From RGIG2161 sp964525525 (GTDB lineage: Bacteria; Bacillota; Clostridia; Oscillospirales; CAG-272): 31,024 nt of DNA. The stretch covers positions 1 through 31,024 of the forward strand of contig CAZGHD010000011.1 in assembly GCA_964525525.1 (NCBI GenBank), given 5' to 3'. Under the pieces are notes generated by a model, which saw nothing but the letters and a program-made list of their open reading frames with translations, was not told the origin of the DNA and ran no database searches. Shown piece after piece: positions 24,107-31,024 of the stretch (positions are counted from its first letter, which is position 1; every line of letters starts with the position of its first letter). The position numbers and the translations under genes were made by a program.

Positions 24107-24958
24107 ATGTCAAACACTCAAAACGAAGAAACCTGCACACATGACTGTTCGTCATGCTCCGCAAACTGTTCTTCAAGACAGCCGGAATCTCTTCTCGAGC
24201 CGGCAAACGAAATGTCAGACGTAAAACACGTTATCGGTATCGTGTCCGGTAAGGGCGGTGTCGGTAAATCTCTTGTTTCCACTATGCTTTCCGTTCTCAT
24301 GCGCCGCCGCGGTTACAACACCGCAGTGCTTGACGCAGACATCACCGGTCCTTCCGTTCCGAAGGCTCTCGGCGTGTCAGGTGAAGTAACCGGTCATGAA
24401 AAGGCTATATTCCCGCTCAAGAGCAAGACCGGTATCGAGGTAATGTCGGTAAATCTCCTTCTCCAGTCGGAGGAAAGCCCCGTCGTTTGGCGCGGCCCCG
24501 TTATCGCGGGTACGGTCAAGCAGTTCTGGACTGACGTTATCTGGGGCGACGTAGACTATATGTTTATAGATATGCCTCCCGGAACCGGTGACGTTCCGCT
24601 CACCGTTTTCCAGTCTATTCCGCTTGACGGTATCATCATAGTTACCAGCCCTCAGGAGCTTGTTTCTATGATAGTCAAAAAGGCTGTCAACATGGCTAAG
24701 ATGATGGATATTCCCGTTCTCGGATTCGTTGAGAACATGAGCTATGCTATCTGCCCCGATTGCGGCAAAAAGCTCAACATTTTCGGTGACAGTAAACTGG
24801 ACGAGACCGCAAAAGAGCTCGGATACGACGTTCTCGGTCGCATCCCGCTTGACTCCCGCCTCGCCGCCCTCTCGGACAAGGGTATAATCGAGCTGTTTGA
24901 AAACGATTATCTCGACTCCGCTGCTGACGCGATAGAAAAGAAGTTCAGCGAACAGTAA
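24107..24958 (+). CDS. Mrp/NBP35-family iron-sulfur cluster carrier ATPase
   Basis: P-loop ATPase that carries and delivers Fe-S clusters to apoproteins in the cytoplasm. In 283 residues it has the deviant Walker A GKGGVGKS (48-55), switch motifs LDADITGPSVP (75-85) and FIDMPPGTGD (153-162), and a CPDC pair (216-219), the cluster site of Mrp/ApbC proteins. Unlike most bacterial Mrp proteins it also has an N-terminal C-x3-C-x2-C-x3-C cluster (Cys10, 14, 17, 21), reminiscent of Nbp35. The ATG at 24107 follows GGAGG by 5 nt; the in-frame TTG upstream overlaps that site. Single-gene unit with its own promoter and terminator. The nearby hydrogenase genes need many clusters, but the link is only suggestive. 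Confidence 0.93.
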   Translation: MSNTQNEETCTHDCSSCSANCSSRQPESLLEPANEMSDVKHVIGIVSGKGGVGKSLVSTMLSVLMRRRGYNTAVLDADITGPSVPKALGVSGEVTGHEKAIFPLKSKTGIEVMSVNLLLQSEESPVVWRGPVIAGTVKQFWTDVIWGDVDYMFIDMPPGTGDVPLTVFQSIPLDGIIIVTSPQELVSMIVKKAVNMAKMMDIPVLGFVENMSYAICPDCGKKLNIFGDSKLDETAKELGYDVLGRIPLDSRLAALSDKGIIELFENDYLDSAADAIEKKFSEQ

Positions 24959-24967
24959 TAATTAAAT

Positions 24968-25002
24968 AAAAAAAGTCTTTCCGTCTCGGAAAGGCTTTTT
25001 TT
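24968..25002 (+). terminator. Terminator of the Mrp-type gene
   Basis: AAGTCTTTCCG and CGGAAAGGCTT form an 11-bp stem (one wobble) with a 3-nt loop, followed by TTTTTTT. Confidence 0.9.
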
Positions 25003-25082
25003 GTAAGATCCGCAAAACTGTTGAAAACTTGTTTTTTATGCGATATAATATTTTCATAAACGCAAGAAAGGCAGTGGTGTAT

Positions 25083-25889
25083 ATGAAAAAGATATTATGC
25101 TTTATGCTTGTAATTCTTATTATAGGTACATATTCGCTAACCGTATATGCAGAAGACTTTGACTCGTCCGAACATCGTATCACCACTCTTCGCGTAGGTG
25201 GAGGCGGCAGCTCCGGCGGCGGTGGAGGTTCGGGCGGTTCCGGGGGTGGCGGCGGTGGCGGCAGTTCAAGCCACAGACATCATTCCTCCTCGTCCGGCGA
25301 CAGTTCATCTCCGCTGGAAACGGTGATACATTCAATACTCGCGCCCGCTGTTTTTATTATTTTCGCGTCTTTTTCTGCCATAGTTTTCAGATACAAGCTT
25401 TCACGGCGCGCAATAAAATCCAGAAAGATCATAAAAGATATAACCGAGGGTGACAGTGCTTGGAAGTTCAAGAATATTCTCACCACGGTAGACAAAGGAT
25501 TTTACGTTATACAAAACGCCTGGGCGGAAAGAGATATGTCTCTTGCGTCAGACTTTGTAACTGAACAATTTCGCGAAAGTTTACAAACACAGCTAAACTG
25601 GATGAAATACAAAAACGAAAAGAACATACTAAAGAAAATAAAGTTACTCTCTGCATTACCCGTAGCCGTACACGATGATCCAAATGACGAAAACGATCAC
25701 ATATGGTTTTATATCAAAGGAAAAATGATAGACTATGTAATAGATACGGAAACCTTAAAAAAGCTGAGCGGAAGCACTTCGCCCGCCAAATTTGAAGAAT
25801 ACTGGCAGTATATAAGAAAAGACGATAAATGGCTATTAAACAAAATACTTCAAAAGAATGAGGAAGATCAAATCGGATTTTCGGAATAG
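25083..25889 (+). CDS. Gly-rich membrane protein with Tim44-like domain
   Basis: A 268-residue protein with a signal peptide (1-23, ending TVYAED) and an extended low-complexity Gly/Ser/His segment (38-76). One membrane span lies at about 82-104, and a Tim44-like domain at about 125-262 with the family's layout (TVDKGFYVIQNAWAERDMS...FEEYWQYIRKDDKWLLNKI). In bacteria such proteins are of unknown function; a membrane-associated binding role is plausible. The ATG at 25083 is followed by MKKIL and fits the signal peptide. An earlier in-frame start would add a poor N-terminus. The ribosome site (AGGCAGTGG) is modest. Stands alone between two terminators. Confidence 0.8.
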   Translation: MKKILCFMLVILIIGTYSLTVYAEDFDSSEHRITTLRVGGGGSSGGGGGSGGSGGGGGGGSSSHRHHSSSSGDSSSPLETVIHSILAPAVFIIFASFSAIVFRYKLSRRAIKSRKIIKDITEGDSAWKFKNILTTVDKGFYVIQNAWAERDMSLASDFVTEQFRESLQTQLNWMKYKNEKNILKKIKLLSALPVAVHDDPNDENDHIWFYIKGKMIDYVIDTETLKKLSGSTSPAKFEEYWQYIRKDDKWLLNKILQKNEEDQIGFSE

Positions 25890-25899
25890 TAAAATATTA

Positions 25900-25945
25900 A
25901 ACCGAGGATTTTCACGGATAACCGTGAAAATCCTCGGTTGTTTTT
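25900..25945. terminator. Bidirectional terminator between the Tim44-like gene and copZ
   Basis: A perfect 18-bp stem with an ATAA loop, left arm 25900-25917 and right arm 25922-25939, followed by GTTTTTT on the plus strand. It lies between convergent genes and serves both. Confidence 0.92.
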
Positions 25946-25947
25946 TA

Positions 25948-26154
25948 TCACTGTATCTCCGCTTCAAATCCCGCTTCTTTTACCGCGGCTATAAGCACGC
26001 CGTCGGCGATGTCGGCTTTTGACTTCACGGTCGCGGTCTTCTTTTTGAGATCGATCTTTACGCCGTCAACTCCCTCAAGAGCGGCGAGCGCGTCGTTTAC
26101 TCTTGCTTTGCAATGATCGCACATCATTCCGTTTACTACAAGTGTTTTTTTCAT
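25948..26154 (-). CDS. copZ: Copper chaperone (HMA domain)
   Basis: A 68-residue cytosolic metallochaperone that delivers Cu(I) to the CopA ATPase. It consists of a single HMA domain, VVNGMMCDHCKARV, with the Cu-binding MxCxxC motif (Cys12, Cys15). It lies 26 nt downstream of copA on the same strand, so the two are co-transcribed. The Shine-Dalgarno GGAAGGA is about 10 nt before the ATG. Confidence 0.95.
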   Translation of the reverse strand: MKKTLVVNGMMCDHCKARVNDALAALEGVDGVKIDLKKKTATVKSKADIADGVLIAAVKEAGFEAEIQ

Positions 26155-26180
26155 TTTCGTATATCCTTCCTTCGTTTTGT

Positions 26181-28295
26181 TTATCCTTTGAAATTTCTGA
26201 GCCTGAGCGCATTAAGCACGACAGTAACTGAGCTGAAGCTCATGCACGCGGCGGCAACCATAGGGTTAAGTAGCCACCCCGTTATCGGGAACAGCACGCC
26301 CGCCGCAAGCGGAATACCGAGGCAGTTATAAAAGAACGCCCAGAACAGATTTTCTCTTATATTTTTCAGTGTTTTGCGGCTGAGCTTTACCGCCTTGACT
26401 ACGTCTGTAAGTCGGCTTGACATCAACACAACGTCTGCCGATTCGATAGCAATATCAGAACCTGCTCCGATCGCGATTCCAACGTCCGCGCGGGTGAGCG
26501 CAGGAGCGTCGTTGATACCGTCTCCGATCATAGCGACCGTCTTTCCGCCGTCCATGAGCTCCTTGATCTTACCCTCTTTCTCGTCCGGCATAGCGTTTGC
26601 GATAAACTGTTTTATCCCCACTTCCGAGACGATAGCCGCCGCGGTAATATCGTTGTCGCCGGTGAGCATTATAGTTTCTGCATCTATTGACGCCATAGCC
26701 TCTTTCGCGTCTTCTCTTATAACGTCCGCAACCGCGATAGTACCGAGGTGTTCACCGTTTTTGGTAAACACGATCGGCGTTTTACCTTTCTTTGCAAAAT
26801 CAAGGTCCTCAAAGCCTGTGAGTGCTTTGTTACCGGCGCGGTATTCGTCGCCGCCTATATTGCCGATAATTCCTTTACCTATAACGTATTCCGACTCTTT
26901 CATATCAAGCAGTTTTGCGCCGTTTTTCTCGCAGTATTCACATACCGCGCGGGAAAGCGGATGCTCGGATATATTCTCAAGGGTATACGCTATATCAAGG
27001 AAATTTTCTCCCTTAACGTCGGTAACCTTCGGAGTGCCCTCGGTAACCGTGCCGGTTTTGTCAAAAACGAAGGTATCAACCCGTCCGAGAAGCTCAAGCG
27101 ACGCCGCGTCCTTGAAAAGAAGTCCGTTCTCCGCGCCTTTTCCGGTAGCAACCATTATCGCAACCGGAGTTGCAAGTCCGAGCGCGCACGGGCAGGATAT
27201 ACCGAGCACTGCAATCCCCGTGGTAAAAGCAAACTCAAAGCCTTTGCCGAGCAGCATCCACGCGGCGAAGGTAACGAGCGCGATAGCCATTACCACCGGC
27301 ACGAAGACCGACGCTATCTTGTCCGCAAGTCTCTGCGCAGGAGCCTTGGTTGAGGAAGCGGTCTCCACGAGTTCTATTATTCTTGCAAGAGTCGTGTTTG
27401 CGCCGACCTCGACCGCGCGGAAATTAAAGCTTCCGTTTTTGTTGACCGTACCGCTTATTACACGGTCGCCCCCACCGAGAGTGACCGGCATACTCTCACC
27501 TGTTACCGCACTTTGATCAACGTCGCCGCTACCCGAGATTATCACCCCGTCAACAGGAATCCTTACACCCGGTTTTATAACGACGGTCTGACCCTCTTCT
27601 ATCTCGGAGGAAAGTATCTCAACCTCACGGCCGTCTATCAGCACGGTGCTCTTTTCGGGAGTCAGATCTATCAGCTTGTTTACCGCCTCTTTGGTTTTTC
27701 CCTTGCTTTTGGTTTCAAGGAATTTACCGAGGGTTATAAGAGTCAGTATCATACCTGCGGACTCAAAATACAGCTCGTGCGCGGAATAGAGGAAAAGTGC
27801 CACGACACTGTAAATAGCAGACGCGCCCGAGCCGACCGCAACAAGCGAATCCATGTTGGGCGACAATTTTATGAGCGCTTTTATTCCGCTTGTGAAAAAC
27901 TTTCTGTTCAGTATCAGTATAGGGATCAAGAGTATTATCTGTCCTATCCCGTTTATCTTATGATCTGCCAAAAATCCGGACAAAGTATATCCGAGCATAT
28001 GAGACATAGACAAAGCCATCAGCGGCAGAAGAAAAACAAACGACCAGATAAGTCTCGTTTTCATCTCTTTGAGCTCTGCTCTGTTGTCCGACTTTTTGAG
28101 CTTGAATATCTCGCATCCGTACCCTGCTTTTTTTACGGCGTCTATTATCTGTTCGGTGGAAACGTCGTATTCAGCGGTCATCGTGCCCGCGAGAAGATTT
28201 ACCGACACTTCTTTCGCGATAGGCGCAACCGCCTTTTCAACTCTTGCCGAGCACGCGGCACAGCTCATTCCGGTAACAGAAAACTTTTGTTTCAT
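26181..28295 (-). CDS. copA: Copper-exporting P-type ATPase CopA
   Basis: P1B-type ATPase in the cell membrane that pumps Cu(I) out of the cell. In 704 residues: one N-terminal HMA domain with GMSCAAC (9-15), about eight membrane segments, TGES of the actuator domain (265-268), the copper-selective CPC in the sixth helix (368-370), the phosphorylated Asp412 in DKTGT, SEHPL (443-447) of the nucleotide-binding domain and GDGINDAP (591-598). All catalytic residues are present and the length is usual for a single-HMA CopA. copZ follows. No CsoR or CopY regulator gene is visible nearby. Confidence 0.96.
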   Translation of the reverse strand: MKQKFSVTGMSCAACSARVEKAVAPIAKEVSVNLLAGTMTAEYDVSTEQIIDAVKKAGYGCEIFKLKKSDNRAELKEMKTRLIWSFVFLLPLMALSMSHMLGYTLSGFLADHKINGIGQIILLIPILILNRKFFTSGIKALIKLSPNMDSLVAVGSGASAIYSVVALFLYSAHELYFESAGMILTLITLGKFLETKSKGKTKEAVNKLIDLTPEKSTVLIDGREVEILSSEIEEGQTVVIKPGVRIPVDGVIISGSGDVDQSAVTGESMPVTLGGGDRVISGTVNKNGSFNFRAVEVGANTTLARIIELVETASSTKAPAQRLADKIASVFVPVVMAIALVTFAAWMLLGKGFEFAFTTGIAVLGISCPCALGLATPVAIMVATGKGAENGLLFKDAASLELLGRVDTFVFDKTGTVTEGTPKVTDVKGENFLDIAYTLENISEHPLSRAVCEYCEKNGAKLLDMKESEYVIGKGIIGNIGGDEYRAGNKALTGFEDLDFAKKGKTPIVFTKNGEHLGTIAVADVIREDAKEAMASIDAETIMLTGDNDITAAAIVSEVGIKQFIANAMPDEKEGKIKELMDGGKTVAMIGDGINDAPALTRADVGIAIGAGSDIAIESADVVLMSSRLTDVVKAVKLSRKTLKNIRENLFWAFFYNCLGIPLAAGVLFPITGWLLNPMVAAACMSFSSVTVVLNALRLRNFKG

Positions 28296-28341
28296 AAAAT
28301 TCCTTTCATCTCACAATACTACACTAAATTGATATACTATT

Positions 28342-28369
28342 ATGATACCACAAAATATTAATTTGTCAA
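28342..28369 (-). promoter_or_regulatory. Candidate promoter of copA-copZ
   Basis: TTGACA (28364-28369) with TATCAT (28342-28347), 16-bp spacing, minus strand, about 45 nt upstream of the copA start. No recognisable CopY-type TACANNTGTA box was seen. Confidence 0.6.
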
Positions 28370-28415
28370 TCGTTTTTTTGCTAAAAAATCCAAAAAAGAG
28401 AAAGCTGATACAAAC

Positions 28416-28445
28416 TTTACATAATGCAACAAATTTGCATAAAAT
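28416..28445 (+). promoter_or_regulatory. Candidate promoter/operator upstream of the hydrogenase operon
   Basis: TTTACA (28416-28421) and TAAAAT (28440-28445) are 18 bp apart. The spacer holds a perfect inverted repeat ATGCAA-CAAAT-TTGCAT (28424-28440). Several other AT-rich hexamers (for instance TATAAT at 28508-28513) could be the true -10, so the promoter is tentative. The 28296-28619 gap holds no gene. Confidence 0.4.
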
Positions 28446-28539
28446 ATTTATATAATATTATAGTAACTTTTTTTGCAAAAAGTATAGATTTTTTGACGAT
28501 TTTGTTGTATAATAACTGTGTATGATTTTAATCTACTCA

Positions 28540-28581
28540 CGGGAGCGAGAAAAACGTGCAAAACACGAAAGCTCGCACCCG
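28540..28581 (+). promoter_or_regulatory. Structured 5' leader hairpin ahead of hndA
   Basis: The outer arms CGGG-A-GCGAG (28540-28549) and CTCGC-A-CCCG (28572-28581) pair except for one A/A mismatch. Inside them a second hairpin, CGTG (28555-28558) with CACG (28564-28567), has a 5-nt loop, with A-rich internal loops on both sides. No T tract follows, so it is not a terminator. It lies 39 nt before the hndA start. It may act in mRNA stability or as a ligand- or protein-binding leader. Confidence 0.55.
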
Positions 28582-28619
28582 ATAAAACAATATTCCGTCA
28601 AGGAGGATAAGGATTTTTA

Positions 28620-29114
28620 ATGAAAAAGAAACTGACCACAATCCCCTTCAAAGGGACTCAGGCGCAGGAAGCACAGCTCGATCAGCTTATAGCAAGCCAT
28701 AAGGGCATTGAAGGCGCACTTATGCCGGTGCTTCAGGGCGCACAGGAGATCTACGGCTATCTTCCGCAGGAAGTAATCCGCCACATCGCTCTCGGTATGG
28801 ACAAGTCTATTTCCGAGGTTTACGGCGTTGCTTCTTTCTACTCCCAGTTCACTCTTACTCCCAAGGGTGATTTCGCTGTTTCCATCTGTCTCGGTACCGC
28901 TTGCTACGTTAAGGGTTCCGGTAAACTTATGGAAGCATTTGAAAAAGAGCTTGGCATCAAAGCAGGCGAGACTACTCAGGACGGCAAATTCAGCCTTACC
29001 GACACCCGTTGCATCGGTGCGTGCGGTCTTGCTCCCGTTCTTACCGTTAACTCTGACGTTTACGGCCGTCTCGAGCCTAAAGACGTAAAAGGCATAGTAG
29101 ATAAATATCGCTAA
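28620..29114 (+). CDS. hndA: NADH-dependent hydrogenase/NADH dehydrogenase 24-kDa-type subunit (HndA/NuoE)
   Basis: Small electron-transfer subunit carrying one [2Fe-2S] cluster in a thioredoxin-like fold. The 164 residues include a helical start (LMPVLQGAQEIYGYLPQEV) and the cluster ligands Cys90, Cys95 (CLGTAC), Cys131 and Cys135 (CIGAC). In Clostridia this gene begins operons of electron-bifurcating [FeFe] hydrogenase or formate dehydrogenase complexes with NAD(P)H. GGAGG lies upstream. The next genes (GHKL ATPase, HndB-like, HndC/NuoF-like) match the known order. The catalytic H-cluster subunit would lie beyond the right edge, so the complex type is inferred. Confidence 0.9.
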   Translation: MKKKLTTIPFKGTQAQEAQLDQLIASHKGIEGALMPVLQGAQEIYGYLPQEVIRHIALGMDKSISEVYGVASFYSQFTLTPKGDFAVSICLGTACYVKGSGKLMEAFEKELGIKAGETTQDGKFSLTDTRCIGACGLAPVLTVNSDVYGRLEPKDVKGIVDKYR

Positions 29115-29122
29115 TTCAGATT

Positions 29123-29662
29123 ATGGAAGAGCTGTCTCAAAACATTCTTGATATTGCGATGAATTCGGTAGCGGTCAAAGCTCCGAACATAAACATACGC
29201 ATAACCGAAGATACCGCGAAAAATATCGTTAGTATATCTATCGCGGACGACGGTCCCGGAATGAGTGAAGAAATGGTCTCTCGGGTCACAGACCCGTTCT
29301 GTACCACCCGCACCACGCGCCGCGTGGGACTTGGCATCCCGTTTTTCAAAATGCAGGCGGAGATGACCGGCGGTAGCTTCACTATCGACAGTAAGCTCGG
29401 CATCGGCACTACGGTCACTGCCGTGTTCCATACCGATCACATCGATTTCATTCCAATCGGTAATCTGCCCGAAACGATGATGACTCTCGTCGGAGCGGCG
29501 CCGAATATCGAGATAACGCTTGATTATCAAAAAGACCGTAATACATTGAGTTTTGACACCCGCCAAATGCGCGAGGTGCTCGGCGAAGACGTTCCGCTTG
29601 ATACCCCTGCGGTACTCATCTGGATCAGAGACAGCATCGCCGAAGAACTCGAAGCCTTGTAG
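29123..29662 (+). CDS. GHKL-type ATP-binding protein in the hydrogenase operon
   Basis: A 179-residue protein with a histidine-kinase-like ATPase fold and no sensor or receiver parts. N box around LDIAMNSV (Asn14), G1 box DDGPGM (42-47), the TTRTTRRVGLGIPFFK lid/G2 segment (61-76) and GIGTT (93-97). No phosphoacceptor His domain is seen. The C-terminal third (about 105-179) is not recognised. Genes of this kind recur between the hndA- and hndB-like genes of clostridial hydrogenase operons; their role is not established. It starts 8 nt after hndA, implying coupled translation; no strong Shine-Dalgarno is visible in the gap. Confidence 0.85.
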   Translation: MEELSQNILDIAMNSVAVKAPNINIRITEDTAKNIVSISIADDGPGMSEEMVSRVTDPFCTTRTTRRVGLGIPFFKMQAEMTGGSFTIDSKLGIGTTVTAVFHTDHIDFIPIGNLPETMMTLVGAAPNIEITLDYQKDRNTLSFDTRQMREVLGEDVPLDTPAVLIWIRDSIAEELEAL

Positions 29663-29699
29663 TTTTACGAAAATTAATGAAAGGAATATATACCTCATT

Positions 29700-30071
29700 A
29701 TGAAAACTCTTGAAGAACTTAATGCAATAAGAGAGCAGATGAAGAACAGAGTCGCTATCCGCCGCGAGAGCGAAGCAGGCACCAGAATCGTTGTAGGTAT
29801 GGCTACCTGCGGTATCGCAGCAGGCGCTCGTCCCGTTCTCAATGCTTTTGCTGAAGAAGCAGCAAAGATCGACGACGGTTCCGTCCTCGTTACTCAGACC
29901 GGCTGTATCGGTATCTGCCAGTACGAGCCCGTAGTTGAGATCACCCGCCCCGGCGAGGAGAAGGTAACCTACGTAAAGATGACCGCTGAGAAAGCTAAGG
30001 AAGTTTTCGAAAAGCACATCAAGGGCGGCACTCCCGTTACTGAATACACCATCGGTGCAGCTCAGAAATAA
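29700..30071 (+). CDS. hndB: HndB-like (2Fe-2S) ferredoxin domain subunit
   Basis: A 123-residue thioredoxin-like ferredoxin-fold subunit of the NADH-linked hydrogenase complex. A helical N-terminus is followed by VVGMATCGIAAGARPVL (Cys37) and TQTGCIGICQYEPVVEI (Cys69, Cys73). Only three Cys lie in the cluster region, as is usual for the TCGIAAGA group, so cluster ligation may differ from HndA. The start chosen is ATG at 29700 with AAAGGAA upstream; the longer open frame overlaps the preceding gene and does not read as protein. It precedes the HndC-like gene by 49 nt. Confidence 0.88.
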   Translation: MKTLEELNAIREQMKNRVAIRRESEAGTRIVVGMATCGIAAGARPVLNAFAEEAAKIDDGSVLVTQTGCIGICQYEPVVEITRPGEEKVTYVKMTAEKAKEVFEKHIKGGTPVTEYTIGAAQK

Positions 30072-30120
30072 GTCCACTAAACAAATAGAGAAAGATTAGA
30101 GAAAGAGGTAAACACAAAAC

Positions 30121-31024
30121 ATGGTACGTTCACACGTTTTGATATGCGGAGGCACCGGTTGTACTTCTTCCAACAGCGCAGCCATCATGGAAAAGATGAA
30201 CGCTGAAATAGCGGCTGCTGGTCTTGCTGAAGAAGTAAACGTAGTTCTCACCGGTTGTTTCGGTCTCTGCGCACTCGGACCGATCATGGTCATTTATCCC
30301 GAAGGAACTTTCTATTCCAGAGTAACTGTTGACGACGTAACCGAAATCGTTAACGAGCATCTCGTAAAGGGTCGTCCCGTTAAGCGTCTTATCTATGATG
30401 AGACCATCTCCGGCGACGAGATCCTTTCCCTTAACGAAACCGGTTTCTATAAGAAACAGCACCGCGTTGCTCTCCGTAACTGCGGCGTTATCAACCCCGA
30501 AATCATTGACGAGTACATCGGCGCTGACGGCTACCAGGCTCTTGCTAAGGTAGTTACCGAGATGACTCCCGAAGAAGTAATCAAGTGCATCCTTGATTCC
30601 GGTCTTCGCGGACGCGGCGGTGCAGGCTTCCCCACCGGTAGAAAGTGGGAGTTTGCAGCTAAGGTTCAGTCTGACAAGAAGTACGTTTGCTGTAACGCGG
30701 ACGAGGGCGACCCCGGCGCGTTCATGGACCGTTCCATCCTTGAGGGCGACCCGCACGCAGTTCTTGAGGCAATGGCTATTGCCGGTTACGCTATCGGTTC
30801 TGACGAAGGTTACATATACGTTCGTGCTGAGTACCCGATCGCTATCAAGCGTCTTCAGATAGCTATCGATCAGGCGCATGAATACGGCCTTCTCGGTAAA
30901 AATATATTTGGTACCGACTTCAGCTTTGACATTCAGCTCCGTTTCGGTGCAGGCGCATTCGTATGTGGTGAGGAAACCGCTCTTATGACCTCTATCGAGG
31001 GTAACCGCGGTGAGCCCAGACCCC
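30121..31024 (+). CDS. hndC: NADH-binding flavoprotein subunit (HndC/NuoF type), 3' end missing
   Basis: Large flavoprotein subunit that takes electrons from NAD(P)H to FMN and Fe-S clusters. The visible 301 residues start with a [2Fe-2S] thioredoxin-like domain (Cys9, Cys14, Cys46, Cys50), a fusion typical of HndC-like proteins but absent from complex I NuoF. The NuoF core follows: GLRGRGGAGFPTGRKW (161-176) for NADH/FMN, CNADEGDPGAF (191-201) and FGAGAFVCGEETALM (275-289). The frame is open at the window end; the expected C-terminal [4Fe-4S] and ferredoxin domains lie beyond. Operon context supports an electron-bifurcating or NADH-linked hydrogenase. Confidence 0.93.
   Translation, partial: MVRSHVLICGGTGCTSSNSAAIMEKMNAEIAAAGLAEEVNVVLTGCFGLCALGPIMVIYPEGTFYSRVTVDDVTEIVNEHLVKGRPVKRLIYDETISGDEILSLNETGFYKKQHRVALRNCGVINPEIIDEYIGADGYQALAKVVTEMTPEEVIKCILDSGLRGRGGAGFPTGRKWEFAAKVQSDKKYVCCNADEGDPGAFMDRSILEGDPHAVLEAMAIAGYAIGSDEGYIYVRAEYPIAIKRLQIAIDQAHEYGLLGKNIFGTDFSFDIQLRFGAGAFVCGEETALMTSIEGNRGEPRP

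Noticed and set aside
27513..28361. 282-codon plus-strand frame opposite copA
   Set aside because: Shadow of the strongly conserved CopA coding sequence, with no Shine-Dalgarno or family signature.

Overview
The window looks like the chromosome of a spore-forming, anaerobic, fermentative member of the Bacillota, most likely class Clostridia. The evidence is a SpoIIID sporulation regulator, an NADH-linked [FeFe]-hydrogenase type (Hnd/Nuo-like) operon, a ThiT thiamine transporter under a TPP riboswitch, a bacterial RNase P RNA with the class A core, strong Shine-Dalgarno sites and many TTGACA-17-TATAAT promoters. No family- or genus-level placement is justified from sequence reading alone.

Region 1 (1-2490): on the minus strand a degenerate LytR-CpsA-Psr (LCP) protein precedes glycyl-tRNA synthetase, which runs off the left edge. 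On the plus strand lies spoIIID with its own terminator. Region 2 (2500-5915): a small lipoprotein, a large secreted cysteine-rich repeat protein (minus) and an XRE-type small regulator (plus) preceded by inverted and direct repeats. Region 3 (5880-10120): a minus-strand operon, in transcription order PHP-type phosphatase, MutS-family ATPase, Lrp/AsnC regulator and class I/II aminotransferase, ending at a perfect 14-bp hairpin.

Region 4 (10130-22660) is the striking part. Six tandem paralogous nucleoside-hydrolase-fold genes (plus strand, one operon) are flanked on each side by two paralogous solute-binding lipoprotein genes (minus strand), four in all. Each lipoprotein gene has its own promoter and terminator. 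No permease or ABC ATPase gene is present here. The hydrolases keep the N-terminal Asp-rich metal site (except the second) but lack the canonical His before the C-terminal Asp. The operon promoter carries a perfect palindrome in its spacer. My inference is that this is a capture-and-hydrolysis locus for a family of related ligands, possibly nucleoside-like.

Region 5 (22660-26160): rnpB, the TPP riboswitch plus thiT, an Mrp/NBP35-type Fe-S carrier ATPase with an N-terminal Cys cluster, and a Gly-rich membrane protein with a Tim44-like domain. Region 6 (25900-28370): copper export, copA then copZ, minus strand. Region 7 (28380-31024): a structured 5' leader followed by hydrogenase/NADH dehydrogenase-type genes hndA, a GHKL ATPase, hndB and the start of hndC, which runs off the right edge.
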